This document shows, one piece after another, positions 7,307 to 14,508 of a stretch of 15,664 nt of DNA. This stretch comes from Lentisphaerota bacterium (lineage in GTDB: Bacteria; Verrucomicrobiota; Kiritimatiellia; RFP12; UBA3636): the NCBI GenBank assembly GCA_012511845.1, contig JAAZFF010000312.1, positions 1-15,664 on the forward strand. Reading direction: 5' to 3'. The translations under genes were made by a program, and so were the position numbers. The notes beneath the pieces were generated by a model. That model did no database searches, had not been told where the DNA came from, and saw only the letters and a list, made by a program, of their open reading frames with translations. Within the stretch, counting starts at the first letter, position 1. Every line of letters begins with the position of its first letter.

Positions 7307-7422
7307 GCCGTGATGCGAGTACGGAGCCGCGCGGTCCCAGTGCTCAGCAGGAGGGCACAGACAGGAATGTCTGTGCTACAGTCTGCGGCGCATGAGAAAA
7401 CTGCCCACTGCCCGCTCTCTTT
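7307..7422 (+). repeat. Dispersed repeat B, copy 1
   Basis: 116 bp, matching 9233-9362 almost throughout (gccgtgatgcgagtacggag at the left end, gctctctt-like right end). It contains a perfect 8-bp hairpin CACAGACA-GGAA-TGTCTGTG (7356-7375). Near its right end are two ACTGCCC-type 7-bp units (7400-7413). The other copy has four, and this 14-bp difference accounts exactly for the difference in length (116 against 130 bp). Confidence 0.85.
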
Positions 7423-7564
7423 AGAGCATAGACGATTTATAGGCATTGACTTGAGAACTGGAGTCGCTTATAGTGCTGGCATGTTTTTGAGATTCAAATC
7501 TACTTCTGTTACCATCTTTACACAGCAGGTTGGTGAGAAGAAAAAAGCACGGAATAGCACAACG

Positions 7565-7637
7565 ACTTTGTAGTGCCGTAAAAATCAAGTGCCTGATTTT
7601 GCAGCAAGTTGCAGACATGGGTGCGAAACTGAACTGG
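7565..7637 (+). repeat. Dispersed repeat C, copy 1
   Basis: About 73 bp beginning ACTTTGTAGTGCC and ending in a gtgcgaaa...ctgg segment. It aligns along its length, roughly three quarters identical by eye with one 1-bp gap, to the minus strand of 15611-15539. Weaker similarity (ggt...gagaagaaa) extends upstream to about 7529. The 62-codon frame crossing it (7530-7718) is not preserved in the other copy, so I regard the element as non-coding. Confidence 0.65.
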
Positions 7638-7754
7638 ACGCACACGATTATCCGGCGATCACTAAAGAAACAGAAAATTACGCGATTAAAGAATGTTTTC
7701 CTGAGTTGTGGGGCATAAGAATAGGTACGAAATAATGATGGAGATATCTTTTAC

Positions 7755-9032
7755 ATGAAAACAAACATAATAAATGCAATCTTTGCAACGCTAGTTTTTC
7801 AGGGGCTGGTTTTCTCCACGATTGCCGAATCAGACTCGTGGCAGCCTGCTGTTGTCATCGGCGGATTGGAGCTGTTGCCGAACTCATCGTACAGGGCTGA
7901 CAACAACTATCTGCTGCTTTTCGACGATGTCACAGGGAAGCTAATTCAGGGGCTGTACGCTGGCGCAACAATGGCTGAGATTAAAGCGAGCACCGCTATT
8001 AGGGTGGAAAAACTGCCGTGCTGCAGTCTTGAGCTGGACTGCCGCATGGTGCCAAAGACCCGAAGACCCGGCGATAATCATGGACACGGCATGTATGGAG
8101 GGATAGTCACCGTCCCTCGAACAAAGCCGGTTCCGGACGACAAGGCATTACTGCCGCTAAACGGCATCTTCGGGGGAAAATGCCAGATTTGGGAAACATA
8201 TTTGTGGAAGCAACTGGGAGAGGAACTCAAGAAGCACGAGTCGATTAAGATATTCATCAGCACTTCCCCCGCCTACTGGACACACATAAACCGTGGCGAT
8301 GTTAGCTCAATGCCTGAGCGCTTTGTTGAAATTTCACGCGATACTTATGCCAGAATGGAAAAACTCAAGCGGCACATCAAGTACACGCCCTTTTTCTTCC
8401 ACCCCATGCTGTATGCTGACGACAAAAACTACAAGGGCGCCAAAGTCCAGCTCATGGGCGAGGGCTTCAACCTGAAAACGCACGGTCCAGACCACGAGTT
8501 CGGTATGCTGGTCGACCGCAGCAGCGGCTTTCTTGCGGTTTATTTGGAGTACACCGATCTGGAGGAGCCGCGCGACCTTGACCTTCTGGACATAGCGCGC
8601 AGGATTACACCTGAATCCCTCAAGGTCGCGGACTGCCGCAGCCTTGAAGAAGGTTCTACAAACACTGTTTTCGGCGCATCCGCAGCAACGCTGGAGAGCA
8701 TAGACAGGAACATTGACGCCATTTCAAAAATGGAAGATCCGCCTGACTTGCACATCACGATACGGCGCAACCAGATCGTTGGTACGGCGCATCGTATCTG
8801 GAATCTCGGGATATGGGAGGAACTTGGGCGCAGAATTCGTGAAGATGACCGGCCTTATGTTCTGTTTTTCAATACGGATGACGTCCTTGGGCTCAAGCGC
8901 TTTGAACCCACCCAGTCGTATCTGGTCATGACGAAGAACTTGTATGAGCACTTTGATGCCATGAGGCAGAAAGAGGAACGAGAGACAGCCATTGAGACCG
9001 AACGTGCCACATTCAGGAAGATGATGGAATGA
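7755..9032 (+). CDS. Exported protein of unknown function with a duplicated module
   Basis: I do not recognise this 425-residue protein. The first 24 residues (MKTNIINAIFATLVFQGLVF then STIA) look like a Sec signal peptide cleaved before ESDSW, so the product is probably periplasmic or secreted; no lipobox is seen. Two regions resemble each other: 67-205 and 306-406. Landmarks are IWETYLWKQLGEEL (145-158) against IWNLGIWEELGRRI (348-361), each preceded by a GA-T...I...P...L segment and followed by a hydrophobic strand and a P...Y...M helix. A central part (206-300) includes FFFHPMLYADD and HGPDHEFGM. The C terminus is a charged helix. GGAG lies 11 nt before the ATG. The gene stands alone, with repeat blocks A-B on both sides, and appears somewhat richer in GC than its neighbours, which could mean separate acquisition. 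No enzyme motif was found. Confidence 0.75.
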   Translation: MKTNIINAIFATLVFQGLVFSTIAESDSWQPAVVIGGLELLPNSSYRADNNYLLLFDDVTGKLIQGLYAGATMAEIKASTAIRVEKLPCCSLELDCRMVPKTRRPGDNHGHGMYGGIVTVPRTKPVPDDKALLPLNGIFGGKCQIWETYLWKQLGEELKKHESIKIFISTSPAYWTHINRGDVSSMPERFVEISRDTYARMEKLKRHIKYTPFFFHPMLYADDKNYKGAKVQLMGEGFNLKTHGPDHEFGMLVDRSSGFLAVYLEYTDLEEPRDLDLLDIARRITPESLKVADCRSLEEGSTNTVFGASAATLESIDRNIDAISKMEDPPDLHITIRRNQIVGTAHRIWNLGIWEELGRRIREDDRPYVLFFNTDDVLGLKRFEPTQSYLVMTKNLYEHFDAMRQKEERETAIETERATFRKMME

Positions 9033-9094
9033 AGAAAAGTTGTTTGCCGGCAACGGTCTTGGCAGTCTTGTACTCTCATACGAAGGCATAAAGA

Positions 9095-9168
9095 CGCAAA
9101 GGAGGAGAAAGGGTAGGGCTGGTTTCTCCGAAACCGCCGCAGATCATGGGGCTAAGGGGGCGTGGGAT
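9095..9168 (+). repeat. Dispersed repeat A, copy 2
   Basis: 74 bp matching 6871-6945 in the same orientation. Its hairpin is GGTTTC-TCC-GAAACC. The stretch 9033-9094 between the preceding stop codon and this repeat holds a 10-bp palindrome TTGCCGGCAA (9044-9053), with no T-run to make it a convincing terminator. Confidence 0.85.
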
Positions 9169-9178
9169 GGAACCACGA

Positions 9179-9196
9179 ACCACACGAACCACACGA
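9179..9196 (+). repeat. 9-bp units ACCACACGA, two exact copies with partial neighbours
   Basis: Two exact ACCACACGA units (9179-9187, 9188-9196) are preceded by the shorter accacga and followed by acaaggagg. A related single block, aaccacacgaacaaggag, stands at 7020-7037 in the same position between repeats A and B of the left block. Confidence 0.65.
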
Positions 9197-9232
9197 ACAA
9201 GGAGGAGGGCGCAGCAGGCTGCGGGCTGGGCT

Positions 9233-9362
9233 GCCGTGATGCGAGTACGGAGCCTCGCGGTCCCAGTGCTCAGCAGGCGGGCACAGACAGGAATGTCCGT
9301 GCTACAGTCTGCGGCTCATGAGAAAACTGCCCGCTGCCCACTACCCACTGCCCACTCTCTTC
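9233..9362 (+). repeat. Dispersed repeat B, copy 2, reaching the dnaE stop codon
   Basis: 130 bp matching 7307-7422 in the same orientation. The hairpin CACAGACA-GGAA-TGTCCGTG (9282-9301) has one mismatch compared with copy 1. Four 7-bp units ACTGCCC, GCTGCCC, ACTACCC, ACTGCCC occupy 9326-9353. The right end runs into the TGA of dnaE (9361-9363, minus strand), so nothing but this repeat is available as a 3' end signal for that gene. Confidence 0.85.
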
Positions 9363-12324
9363 AGCCGGTCGGTGCAACAATATAGCTGATGGATTTTTTA
9401 CCTATTAAATCTTCCACGGCTGTGATGAGCTGATTATCCGGCAAAATGCATAACTCTGTACCGACAGTTAAAACTACATCTGTATCATCATCAAGTTGCA
9501 ACACAAGTTGTGCCGGAGTTTTTCCCGGATGATTTTTGATGATTTGATGCAATTTATTCAGCGTTTTTGTAGTAACATTCTCTTGTTTTATTGTTAAAAC
9601 AATACTTTTTACCAGCCTTGCAGGTGCCATTTCTATCGGCATGCAGGAAATTATTGTTACAGACGCTTCATTCCCCCGCATATTGATTCCAATTTCGGCT
9701 GTGAAAACCACAGTCTTGTTTTTCACGAGAGCCTGCTGGCTCACCGGGTCAGCTGTGAGTGTCGAAAGTGTATTCGGAAATACCGGTATTTCAAACTTGC
9801 TCACCCTGTCCTCTACCGCAATAACACACCACTTTTTGCCGTCTTTAGTAAACCTGTCAGATATATCTGATATAAATGCGGCAAACTGCACCTGACGCAT
9901 ACTTGTCCTTCTGCGTTTCCGTATTTCAGTCATATCTCCGGCAACAGGATTCTCACTTATTTGCTGCTCAAGTTCACTCAGAATTTCACTTATTTCTGTA
10001 ACGGACTGGAAGCACGATACAATTGATTCGTATCTGGCAATAGGATGTCCAGAGACATAAAAGCCCAAAAGTTCTTTTTCCGCTGACAACATTTCCATAC
10101 GAGGCATTTCTGGAACAGTATTGTTCAGGTCTTTTGCCTCTGCCTCGACTTCTGTGTCTGTTTCCCAGATGTCGAACATGGATACTTGCCCTATTTCTTT
10201 ATCTTTACGCGCCGAGTTTGCAGCAGCCATGGCTTTGGGTAATGTGTCGAACAGCGCTGCCCTGTGTACTCCAAGGCATTCCATTGCGCCGCATAATATG
10301 AGGGACTCAATAGCTTTTTTATTCACAGAGCTATCCTGGCGTTCAAGGAAATCGGAAAAACTTTTATATGGACCGTTTTCCTTTCGCTCATCCACAACAG
10401 ATTGTGCAGCAATAAATCCAACGCCCTTGATGCCTGCAAGTCCATAACGGATACCTGTTTTACCGTCTTTCATTTTTTCGGGTAAAAAGGTGGTTCCCGA
10501 TTCATTTATGGAAGGGGGTAGCATTTCGTAGCCCATTGATATTGCTTCGTTGATGAAGACGGCAAGTTTATCGGGTCTTCCTATTTCGGACGAAATCTGC
10601 GCACCCATGTATTCCGGCGCAAAGTTGGCTTTGAGATATCCTGTCTGATAAGCGATGTATGCGTAACATGCGGAATGTGACTTATTAAATGCATAGTGTG
10701 CGAATGCCTCCCAGTTCTGCCATATTTTGGAAACGACCTCTTTGGCTGCCTTTATATTGTTCTTCAATGGTTCCATGAATTCTGGATTGGCAAGGCACCC
10801 TTCCTCAAAATCTGATTTGAGTTCAGCCATTATCCGGGCTTCCTTCTTTCCCATCGCCTTTCGCAGTGTATCGGACTGGCCTCTGGAGAAGTTTGCCAGT
10901 GCCCTTGCCAGAAGCATTACCTGTTCCTGGTATACCGTCACACCATACGTATTATTCAGATATGGTTCCATCAACGGGTGTTCATAGGTGATTTTTTCTC
11001 GACCCTGCTTGCAGTTGATAAAGCGTTCTATGTGAGTCATGGGGCCCGGACGATAAAGCGCGTTCATTGCAACAAGATCGTCGAGTCCGCTTGGCATCAG
11101 TGCCCGAAGGTGTTTCTTCATGCCTTCAGATTCAAACTGGAAAATTCCTGTAGTTTCGCCGCGCTGGAAAAGCTTCATCGTCTCTTCATCATCGAGCGGA
11201 ATTGCGTCAATATCTATATCAAGACCGCGAACTTCCTTGATACTTGCAACACACTCCTTAATTACTGTAAATGTTTTTAATCCCAGAAAATCCATTTTAA
11301 GGAGACCGAGGGACTCCACAAAATTTCCATCATATTGCGTTGTCAGCAGAGACTCTCCCTCTGTAGACATTACTGGTATCGCCTCTCGCAGCGGTTCATG
11401 GCTTATTATTACGCCGCAGGCGTGGACTCCGCTGCTTCTGATTGAGCCGCATAATTTGTCAGCCAACCGCAAGACACGCTTTGCGTCTTCAGAGCCTTTG
11501 TCGCGTTCGTTACGCAGATCGGAGCTTGCCTCGTATGCTTTTTCAAAAGTTCTGATGCCTGGATCACTCGGAACCATTGAGGCAAGCCTGTTTGCCTCCG
11601 GAATAGGCATTTCAAGCGCACGTGCTACATCCCGTATACTGCTTCTGGGCGCATGGTAGTTGAATGTAATGATATGTCCGACATGTTCGGAACGGTATTT
11701 ATTTGTAACCCATTCAAGGACTTTCTGACGTCCTACGTCATCAAAGTCGACATCTATGTCGGGCATCGATATGCGATCAGGGTTTAAAAATCGCTCAAAC
11801 AGCAATCCGTATTTTATAGGGTCCACATTTGTAATTCGCAGACAGTAAGCAACAGCACTCCCGGCAGCCGAGCCTCTTCCGGGGCCTACCAGGACTCCCA
11901 TTTCCCGTGCCGCAGCAATAAAATCTTGTACTATGAGGAAGTAGCCGGGAAACCCCATTCTTTTTATGGTGTCCAATTCGAACTCTATTCTCTCATCTAT
12001 CTCCGGCGTTGTTCCATTCGGCCAACGTGTCTTTGCACCCTCCAGGGTGAGGTGTTTCAGGTAATCCGACTCAAGTTTTATTCGTCTTATTTTTTCGATT
12101 TGCCCCGGCTCATTTCCTGCAAGAAGCTTAAAGTTTTCGCCGAACTCCTCCTTCAGGGCTTCCAGAGGATATTTTGTTTCCAAATCAGTGTCTCCTGAAA
12201 ACTCCTCCGGAATTGGAAACATGGGCATGTTTGGTGCCGAATCAAGTTCGTATTCCTCTACTTTAGCGGCTATCTCCAAAGGGTTGTTTAGCTCTTCAAG
12301 ATTGTCGGGGAAAACCTCTGCCAT
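9361..12324 (-). CDS. dnaE: DNA polymerase III alpha subunit, polymerase part (downstream of an in-frame TGA)
   Basis: This is the larger part of the replicative polymerase catalytic subunit. The open frame continues upstream to 12402, so the methionine at 12324 is not a family start: the sequence before it (RLRYS, EWFKSAEE) is normal DnaE. Motifs, numbered from 12324: GPGRGSAAGS (147-156), MPDIDVDFDD (187-196) with the catalytic aspartates D191 and D193, and DLVAMNALYRPGPM carrying the third acidic residue. After these come the fingers and helix-hairpin-helix region (YGLAGIKGVG), a beta-binding segment and an OB-like domain around VQFAAFISDISDRF. Together with the upstream part the protein would have about 1249 residues, a normal DnaE1 size. 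It ends in TGA inside repeat B. It is DnaE rather than PolC because the N-terminal PHP domain is intact and no inserted DEDDh exonuclease domain is present. Confidence 0.93.
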   Translation of the reverse strand: MAEVFPDNLEELNNPLEIAAKVEEYELDSAPNMPMFPIPEEFSGDTDLETKYPLEALKEEFGENFKLLAGNEPGQIEKIRRIKLESDYLKHLTLEGAKTRWPNGTTPEIDERIEFELDTIKRMGFPGYFLIVQDFIAAAREMGVLVGPGRGSAAGSAVAYCLRITNVDPIKYGLLFERFLNPDRISMPDIDVDFDDVGRQKVLEWVTNKYRSEHVGHIITFNYHAPRSSIRDVARALEMPIPEANRLASMVPSDPGIRTFEKAYEASSDLRNERDKGSEDAKRVLRLADKLCGSIRSSGVHACGVIISHEPLREAIPVMSTEGESLLTTQYDGNFVESLGLLKMDFLGLKTFTVIKECVASIKEVRGLDIDIDAIPLDDEETMKLFQRGETTGIFQFESEGMKKHLRALMPSGLDDLVAMNALYRPGPMTHIERFINCKQGREKITYEHPLMEPYLNNTYGVTVYQEQVMLLARALANFSRGQSDTLRKAMGKKEARIMAELKSDFEEGCLANPEFMEPLKNNIKAAKEVVSKIWQNWEAFAHYAFNKSHSACYAYIAYQTGYLKANFAPEYMGAQISSEIGRPDKLAVFINEAISMGYEMLPPSINESGTTFLPEKMKDGKTGIRYGLAGIKGVGFIAAQSVVDERKENGPYKSFSDFLERQDSSVNKKAIESLILCGAMECLGVHRAALFDTLPKAMAAANSARKDKEIGQVSMFDIWETDTEVEAEAKDLNNTVPEMPRMEMLSAEKELLGFYVSGHPIARYESIVSCFQSVTEISEILSELEQQISENPVAGDMTEIRKRRRTSMRQVQFAAFISDISDRFTKDGKKWCVIAVEDRVSKFEIPVFPNTLSTLTADPVSQQALVKNKTVVFTAEIGINMRGNEASVTIISCMPIEMAPARLVKSIVLTIKQENVTTKTLNKLHQIIKNHPGKTPAQLVLQLDDDTDVVLTVGTELCILPDNQLITAVEDLIGKKSISYIVAPTG

Positions 12325-12369
12325 TTCTTCAGCGCTCTTAAACCACTCCTGGCGTGAGTACCTGAGACG

Positions 12370-12405
12370 GTTTTCATCAGAAAACTTGCTTAATGTATTT
12401 ACTCA
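12370..12405 (-). other. In-frame TGA in dnaE with a downstream hairpin
   Basis: The TGA (12405-12403, minus strand) is followed after 17 nt by a perfect 6-bp stem GTTTTC-TGAT-GAAAAC (12385-12370), its loop starting 23 nt after the TGA. That spacing, and a G within the first two loop bases, satisfy the loose criteria used for bacterial SECIS elements. The stem is short and AT-rich, and it encodes conserved residues (FSDEN), so it may be coincidence. Error, mutation, readthrough and selenocysteine insertion are the alternatives, in that order of likelihood. Confidence 0.35.
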
Positions 12406-13113
12406 TAAAAGTATGTCATGAACCTCGGCATCATCCTCCATGAGAAAATGCACATCGTTCGTTGCTACAACTTTGATCCCCAGTTTCTTTCCCAGCTTGA
12501 GAATCTCCCTGTTTACAACAAGTTGTCTCTCGTAAACTTCTGAATTTATACGATTAACAAGATGTTCCGGAACTTCACCTGCCTCTGCTTTATGGAGCAT
12601 TATTTCCAGATAAAAATCATCTCCAAAGACCTCTTTAAACCACAGCGCAGATTTTTCAGCTTCATCAATATTGCCGTTTGCGAGAAGGTTCGGAATTTCT
12701 CCGGCGAGGCACGCCGACGTTACGATCAAACCCTCCTTGTACTTTTCAAGCAATGCTTTATCAATGCGGGGACGATAATAGAAGCCGTCTATATATGCTA
12801 TGGAACAGAGCTTTATCAGGTTTTTGTATCCTGTATGGTTTTTTGCCAGTAAAACCAGATGTTCACCCGACCTGGCATTGCGTTCGGTATGCGGTTCGGT
12901 GGCTACGTATGCCTCAACGCCTAAAATCGGCTTGATTCCAACTTCCCTGCACACATCGTAGAAATCTTTTACGCCAAACATATTGCCATGGTCTGTAATG
13001 GCAACAGCCGGCATCCCTAATGACTTGGCTCGTTCTGCCAGTTCTTTTATCCGGCATGCGCCGTCGAGGATTGAGTAACTTGTATGAAGGTGAAGATGAA
13101 CAAATGATGGCAT
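12403..13113 (-). CDS. dnaE: DNA polymerase III alpha subunit, N-terminal PHP part, ended by an in-frame TGA
   Basis: 236 residues starting MPSFVHLHLH, the standard DnaE start, 23 bp downstream of the glycosyltransferase gene; no clear Shine-Dalgarno is visible. This is the PHP domain. Its nine possible metal ligands appear present: H8, H10, D17, H42, E67, H93, C135, D220 and H222. Their spacing near the N terminus (7, 25, 25) equals that of the active PHP proofreading site known from Mycobacterium tuberculosis DnaE1, so PHP 3'-5' exonuclease activity is plausible. The frame ends EVHDILL-TGA and then continues in the same frame VNTLSKFSDENRLRYS. Relatives often read HDILLCIQTGK here, so the TGA stands at the cysteine position. 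With a sense codon, 12403-13113 and 9361-12402 form one intact gene. Confidence 0.92.
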   Translation of the reverse strand: MPSFVHLHLHTSYSILDGACRIKELAERAKSLGMPAVAITDHGNMFGVKDFYDVCREVGIKPILGVEAYVATEPHTERNARSGEHLVLLAKNHTGYKNLIKLCSIAYIDGFYYRPRIDKALLEKYKEGLIVTSACLAGEIPNLLANGNIDEAEKSALWFKEVFGDDFYLEIMLHKAEAGEVPEHLVNRINSEVYERQLVVNREILKLGKKLGIKVVATNDVHFLMEDDAEVHDILL

Positions 13114-13136
13114 GGTATAAAGAAAAATTGAAAGTT

Positions 13137-14483
13137 TTAATTACTCGTCCTCAGCGGCCAGGATTCCGGAGGAGGGGAGTTTCGATTAATTATTCCCTGG
13201 AGGGCATCAGCGGTTTCGCGTGCCATGCGCGGCATTGAAAAACAATGTTCAACGCTGTACCTGGCTTTGGCTCTGAGAGATGCCTTTGCCTCTCCGGGCA
13301 TTGCCATTACTTTGGCAACCACAGTTAATATTTTGTTTACATCAGAGTACAGAAATACAGCATTTGAGAGTCCTGCAATTTCGCTGTTGGCTCCGTTATC
13401 CGGTAGCAAAACAGGAACGCTGCATGCGAGTGCCTCGATTATGGCATAGTCAAAGGCGGGACACTGCTCCGGATGAATAAAGATGATTATATCGTGTGTT
13501 CCCAGGAAAGCGTGAAGCTCCTCTTCATCCTGTGGCAGAGTCTCCACACTTCCACCAGCGTCAATAATGCTGCGAATTTTCTGATCCTTGCGACTTTTTC
13601 TTTTCTTCCCCGATTTTCTCATGAGAGAAGTTTCGAACGCAACTCGTATCGGGATTCCCCGCGATGACTTGTTTTTGCTTAAAGCTGTAACTACCGTTGC
13701 AGGACTGATGGTTGAAGGCTTGCCTCCTTCTCGGACAAGTATCCCTATAGACGAGACATCCGGAGGAGGGGTTGGCGGTATATTGTCGATATAAATTCCA
13801 GGATGCACAAATCTGGTGGCTGATGTTGCTATGCCCAGCCTTCGATGGATCCGTTGAGAATGGTAATTGCTTACAGGAATGAAGCCGTCGGCATCGGGTA
13901 CGGCACTTCGCAGCTTGGTAAGCAATATGATGGCGTCGGGTCCTTGCAGGTGGGATATTTCCTCGAGCTCGGAATTCATGGCACATGCAACAGGTACTCT
14001 CAATGCTCTTTTCAACATCGGTGCTATCCCGAGTAGAAATGGTGTTGAGAGGTATATAATGTCGGGTTTCTGATGAGCTTTCAGCCACTCGCAAAGCTTG
14101 TTGATTTCAGCAACGAGTGCCCCATTGCGTCCGTCAAGCACATCTTTCATGAAGTCCGAAAATCTTTTTGGTGTTGCCATTACCCTTTTGGCAACGAATT
14201 TTCGTACCAGAGGTTTATCAACAAGTCGCCAAAACCATTCCGGAGCATGGCGCGCCAATGCAGGCATGCTTTGTCTGGCATATACTCTTACTGCCCCCAC
14301 AAGAAGCGGCTCAGCTTCAGAAGGCAGAGATACGGGAGTACCGGAGCCAAGCGGAAAAAGAATAGGCACGAACAGGACATCGTGGCCGTCCCAACGTAGT
14401 TCTGCCACCAAGCCCTGTTCGCGCAAGCTGTTTTTTTCAAAAAGCGGCCCGGCCGGACCAGGGATGATATAGACAATCCGCAT
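13137..14483 (-). CDS. Glycosyltransferase, GT4-like (GT-B fold)
   Basis: A 448-residue cytoplasmic protein with a two-domain GT-B layout. The N-terminal domain opens with MRIVYIIPGPAGP and WDGHDVLFVPIL, the usual first beta strands of retaining glycosyltransferases. The middle contains FIPVSNYHSQRI and FVHPGIYID (201-233), typical of the inter-domain region of GT4 enzymes. The C-terminal nucleotide-sugar domain has HPEQCPAFDYAIIEALACSVPVLLP (337-361, cited here only for its landmarks E350 and P342): the EX7E motif keeps the second glutamate (E350), but the first position is P342. A strongly basic linker (RKSGKKRKSRK, 289-299) is unusual. Donor and acceptor cannot be told; cell-surface or storage glycan synthesis is possible. 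The gene lies 25 bp after the ferredoxin stop and 23 bp before dnaE, suggesting co-transcription without an obvious functional link. Confidence 0.8.
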   Translation of the reverse strand: MRIVYIIPGPAGPLFEKNSLREQGLVAELRWDGHDVLFVPILFPLGSGTPVSLPSEAEPLLVGAVRVYARQSMPALARHAPEWFWRLVDKPLVRKFVAKRVMATPKRFSDFMKDVLDGRNGALVAEINKLCEWLKAHQKPDIIYLSTPFLLGIAPMLKRALRVPVACAMNSELEEISHLQGPDAIILLTKLRSAVPDADGFIPVSNYHSQRIHRRLGIATSATRFVHPGIYIDNIPPTPPPDVSSIGILVREGGKPSTISPATVVTALSKNKSSRGIPIRVAFETSLMRKSGKKRKSRKDQKIRSIIDAGGSVETLPQDEEELHAFLGTHDIIIFIHPEQCPAFDYAIIEALACSVPVLLPDNGANSEIAGLSNAVFLYSDVNKILTVVAKVMAMPGEAKASLRAKARYSVEHCFSMPRMARETADALQGIINRNSPPPESWPLRTSN

Positions 14484-14508
14484 GGTTCATGCCGTCAGCA
14501 GATGAAAA

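Larger units (their letters stand above)
6778..7754. other. 977-bp gene-free, repeat-rich region between mraZ and the exported-protein gene
   Basis: Reading left to right: AT-rich mraZ leader (6778-6870); repeat A (6871-6945); cgcgaaa-type short repeats (6954-6976); a relative of repeat A (6978-6997); an aaccacacgaacaaggag block (7020-7037); a 9-bp tandem array (7115-7159); a 7-bp tandem array (7205-7235); hairpin GTGAG-AAT-CTCAC (7248-7260) running into acagagacacggagacacag; repeat B (7307-7422); unremarkable DNA (7423-7564); repeat C (7565-7637); and an AT-rich leader (7638-7754) with GGAG at 7740-7743, 11 nt before the next ATG. Several frames of 60-140 codons cross this region on both strands. 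All are low-complexity translations of the repeats and lack any family signature. Confidence 0.7.

Noticed and set aside
6903..7573. Overlapping open frames of 60-143 codons on both strands in the mraZ-to-exported-gene gap
   Set aside because: They are translations of 9-bp and 7-bp tandem repeats and dispersed hairpin repeats (for example TGQTGQTG runs), with no ribosome-binding sites and no family motifs.
7530..7718. 62-codon frame across repeat C copy 1
   Set aside because: The inverted copy at 15539-15611 has stops and an indel in the corresponding frame, so coding is not conserved between copies.
6871..9362. Composite transposon carrying the exported-protein gene
   Set aside because: No transposase, no terminal inverted repeats and no target-site duplication found; the flanking elements are small non-coding repeats in direct orientation.
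9040..9385. Frames of 79-93 codons downstream of the exported-protein gene (NHTNHTNKE-like)
   Set aside because: Composed of repeats A and B and the accacacga units; the last one runs into the 3' end of dnaE on the other strand.
12403..12405. TGA reassigned to Trp or Gly throughout this genome
   Set aside because: ftsI, rnr, dnaE and the permease all terminate at TGA at expected lengths, and rnr and the transporter overlap at ATGA as in standard-code operons.
14098..14472. 124-codon plus-strand frame opposite the glycosyltransferase
   Set aside because: A shadow of the antisense gene; no ribosome-binding site or recognisable protein features.
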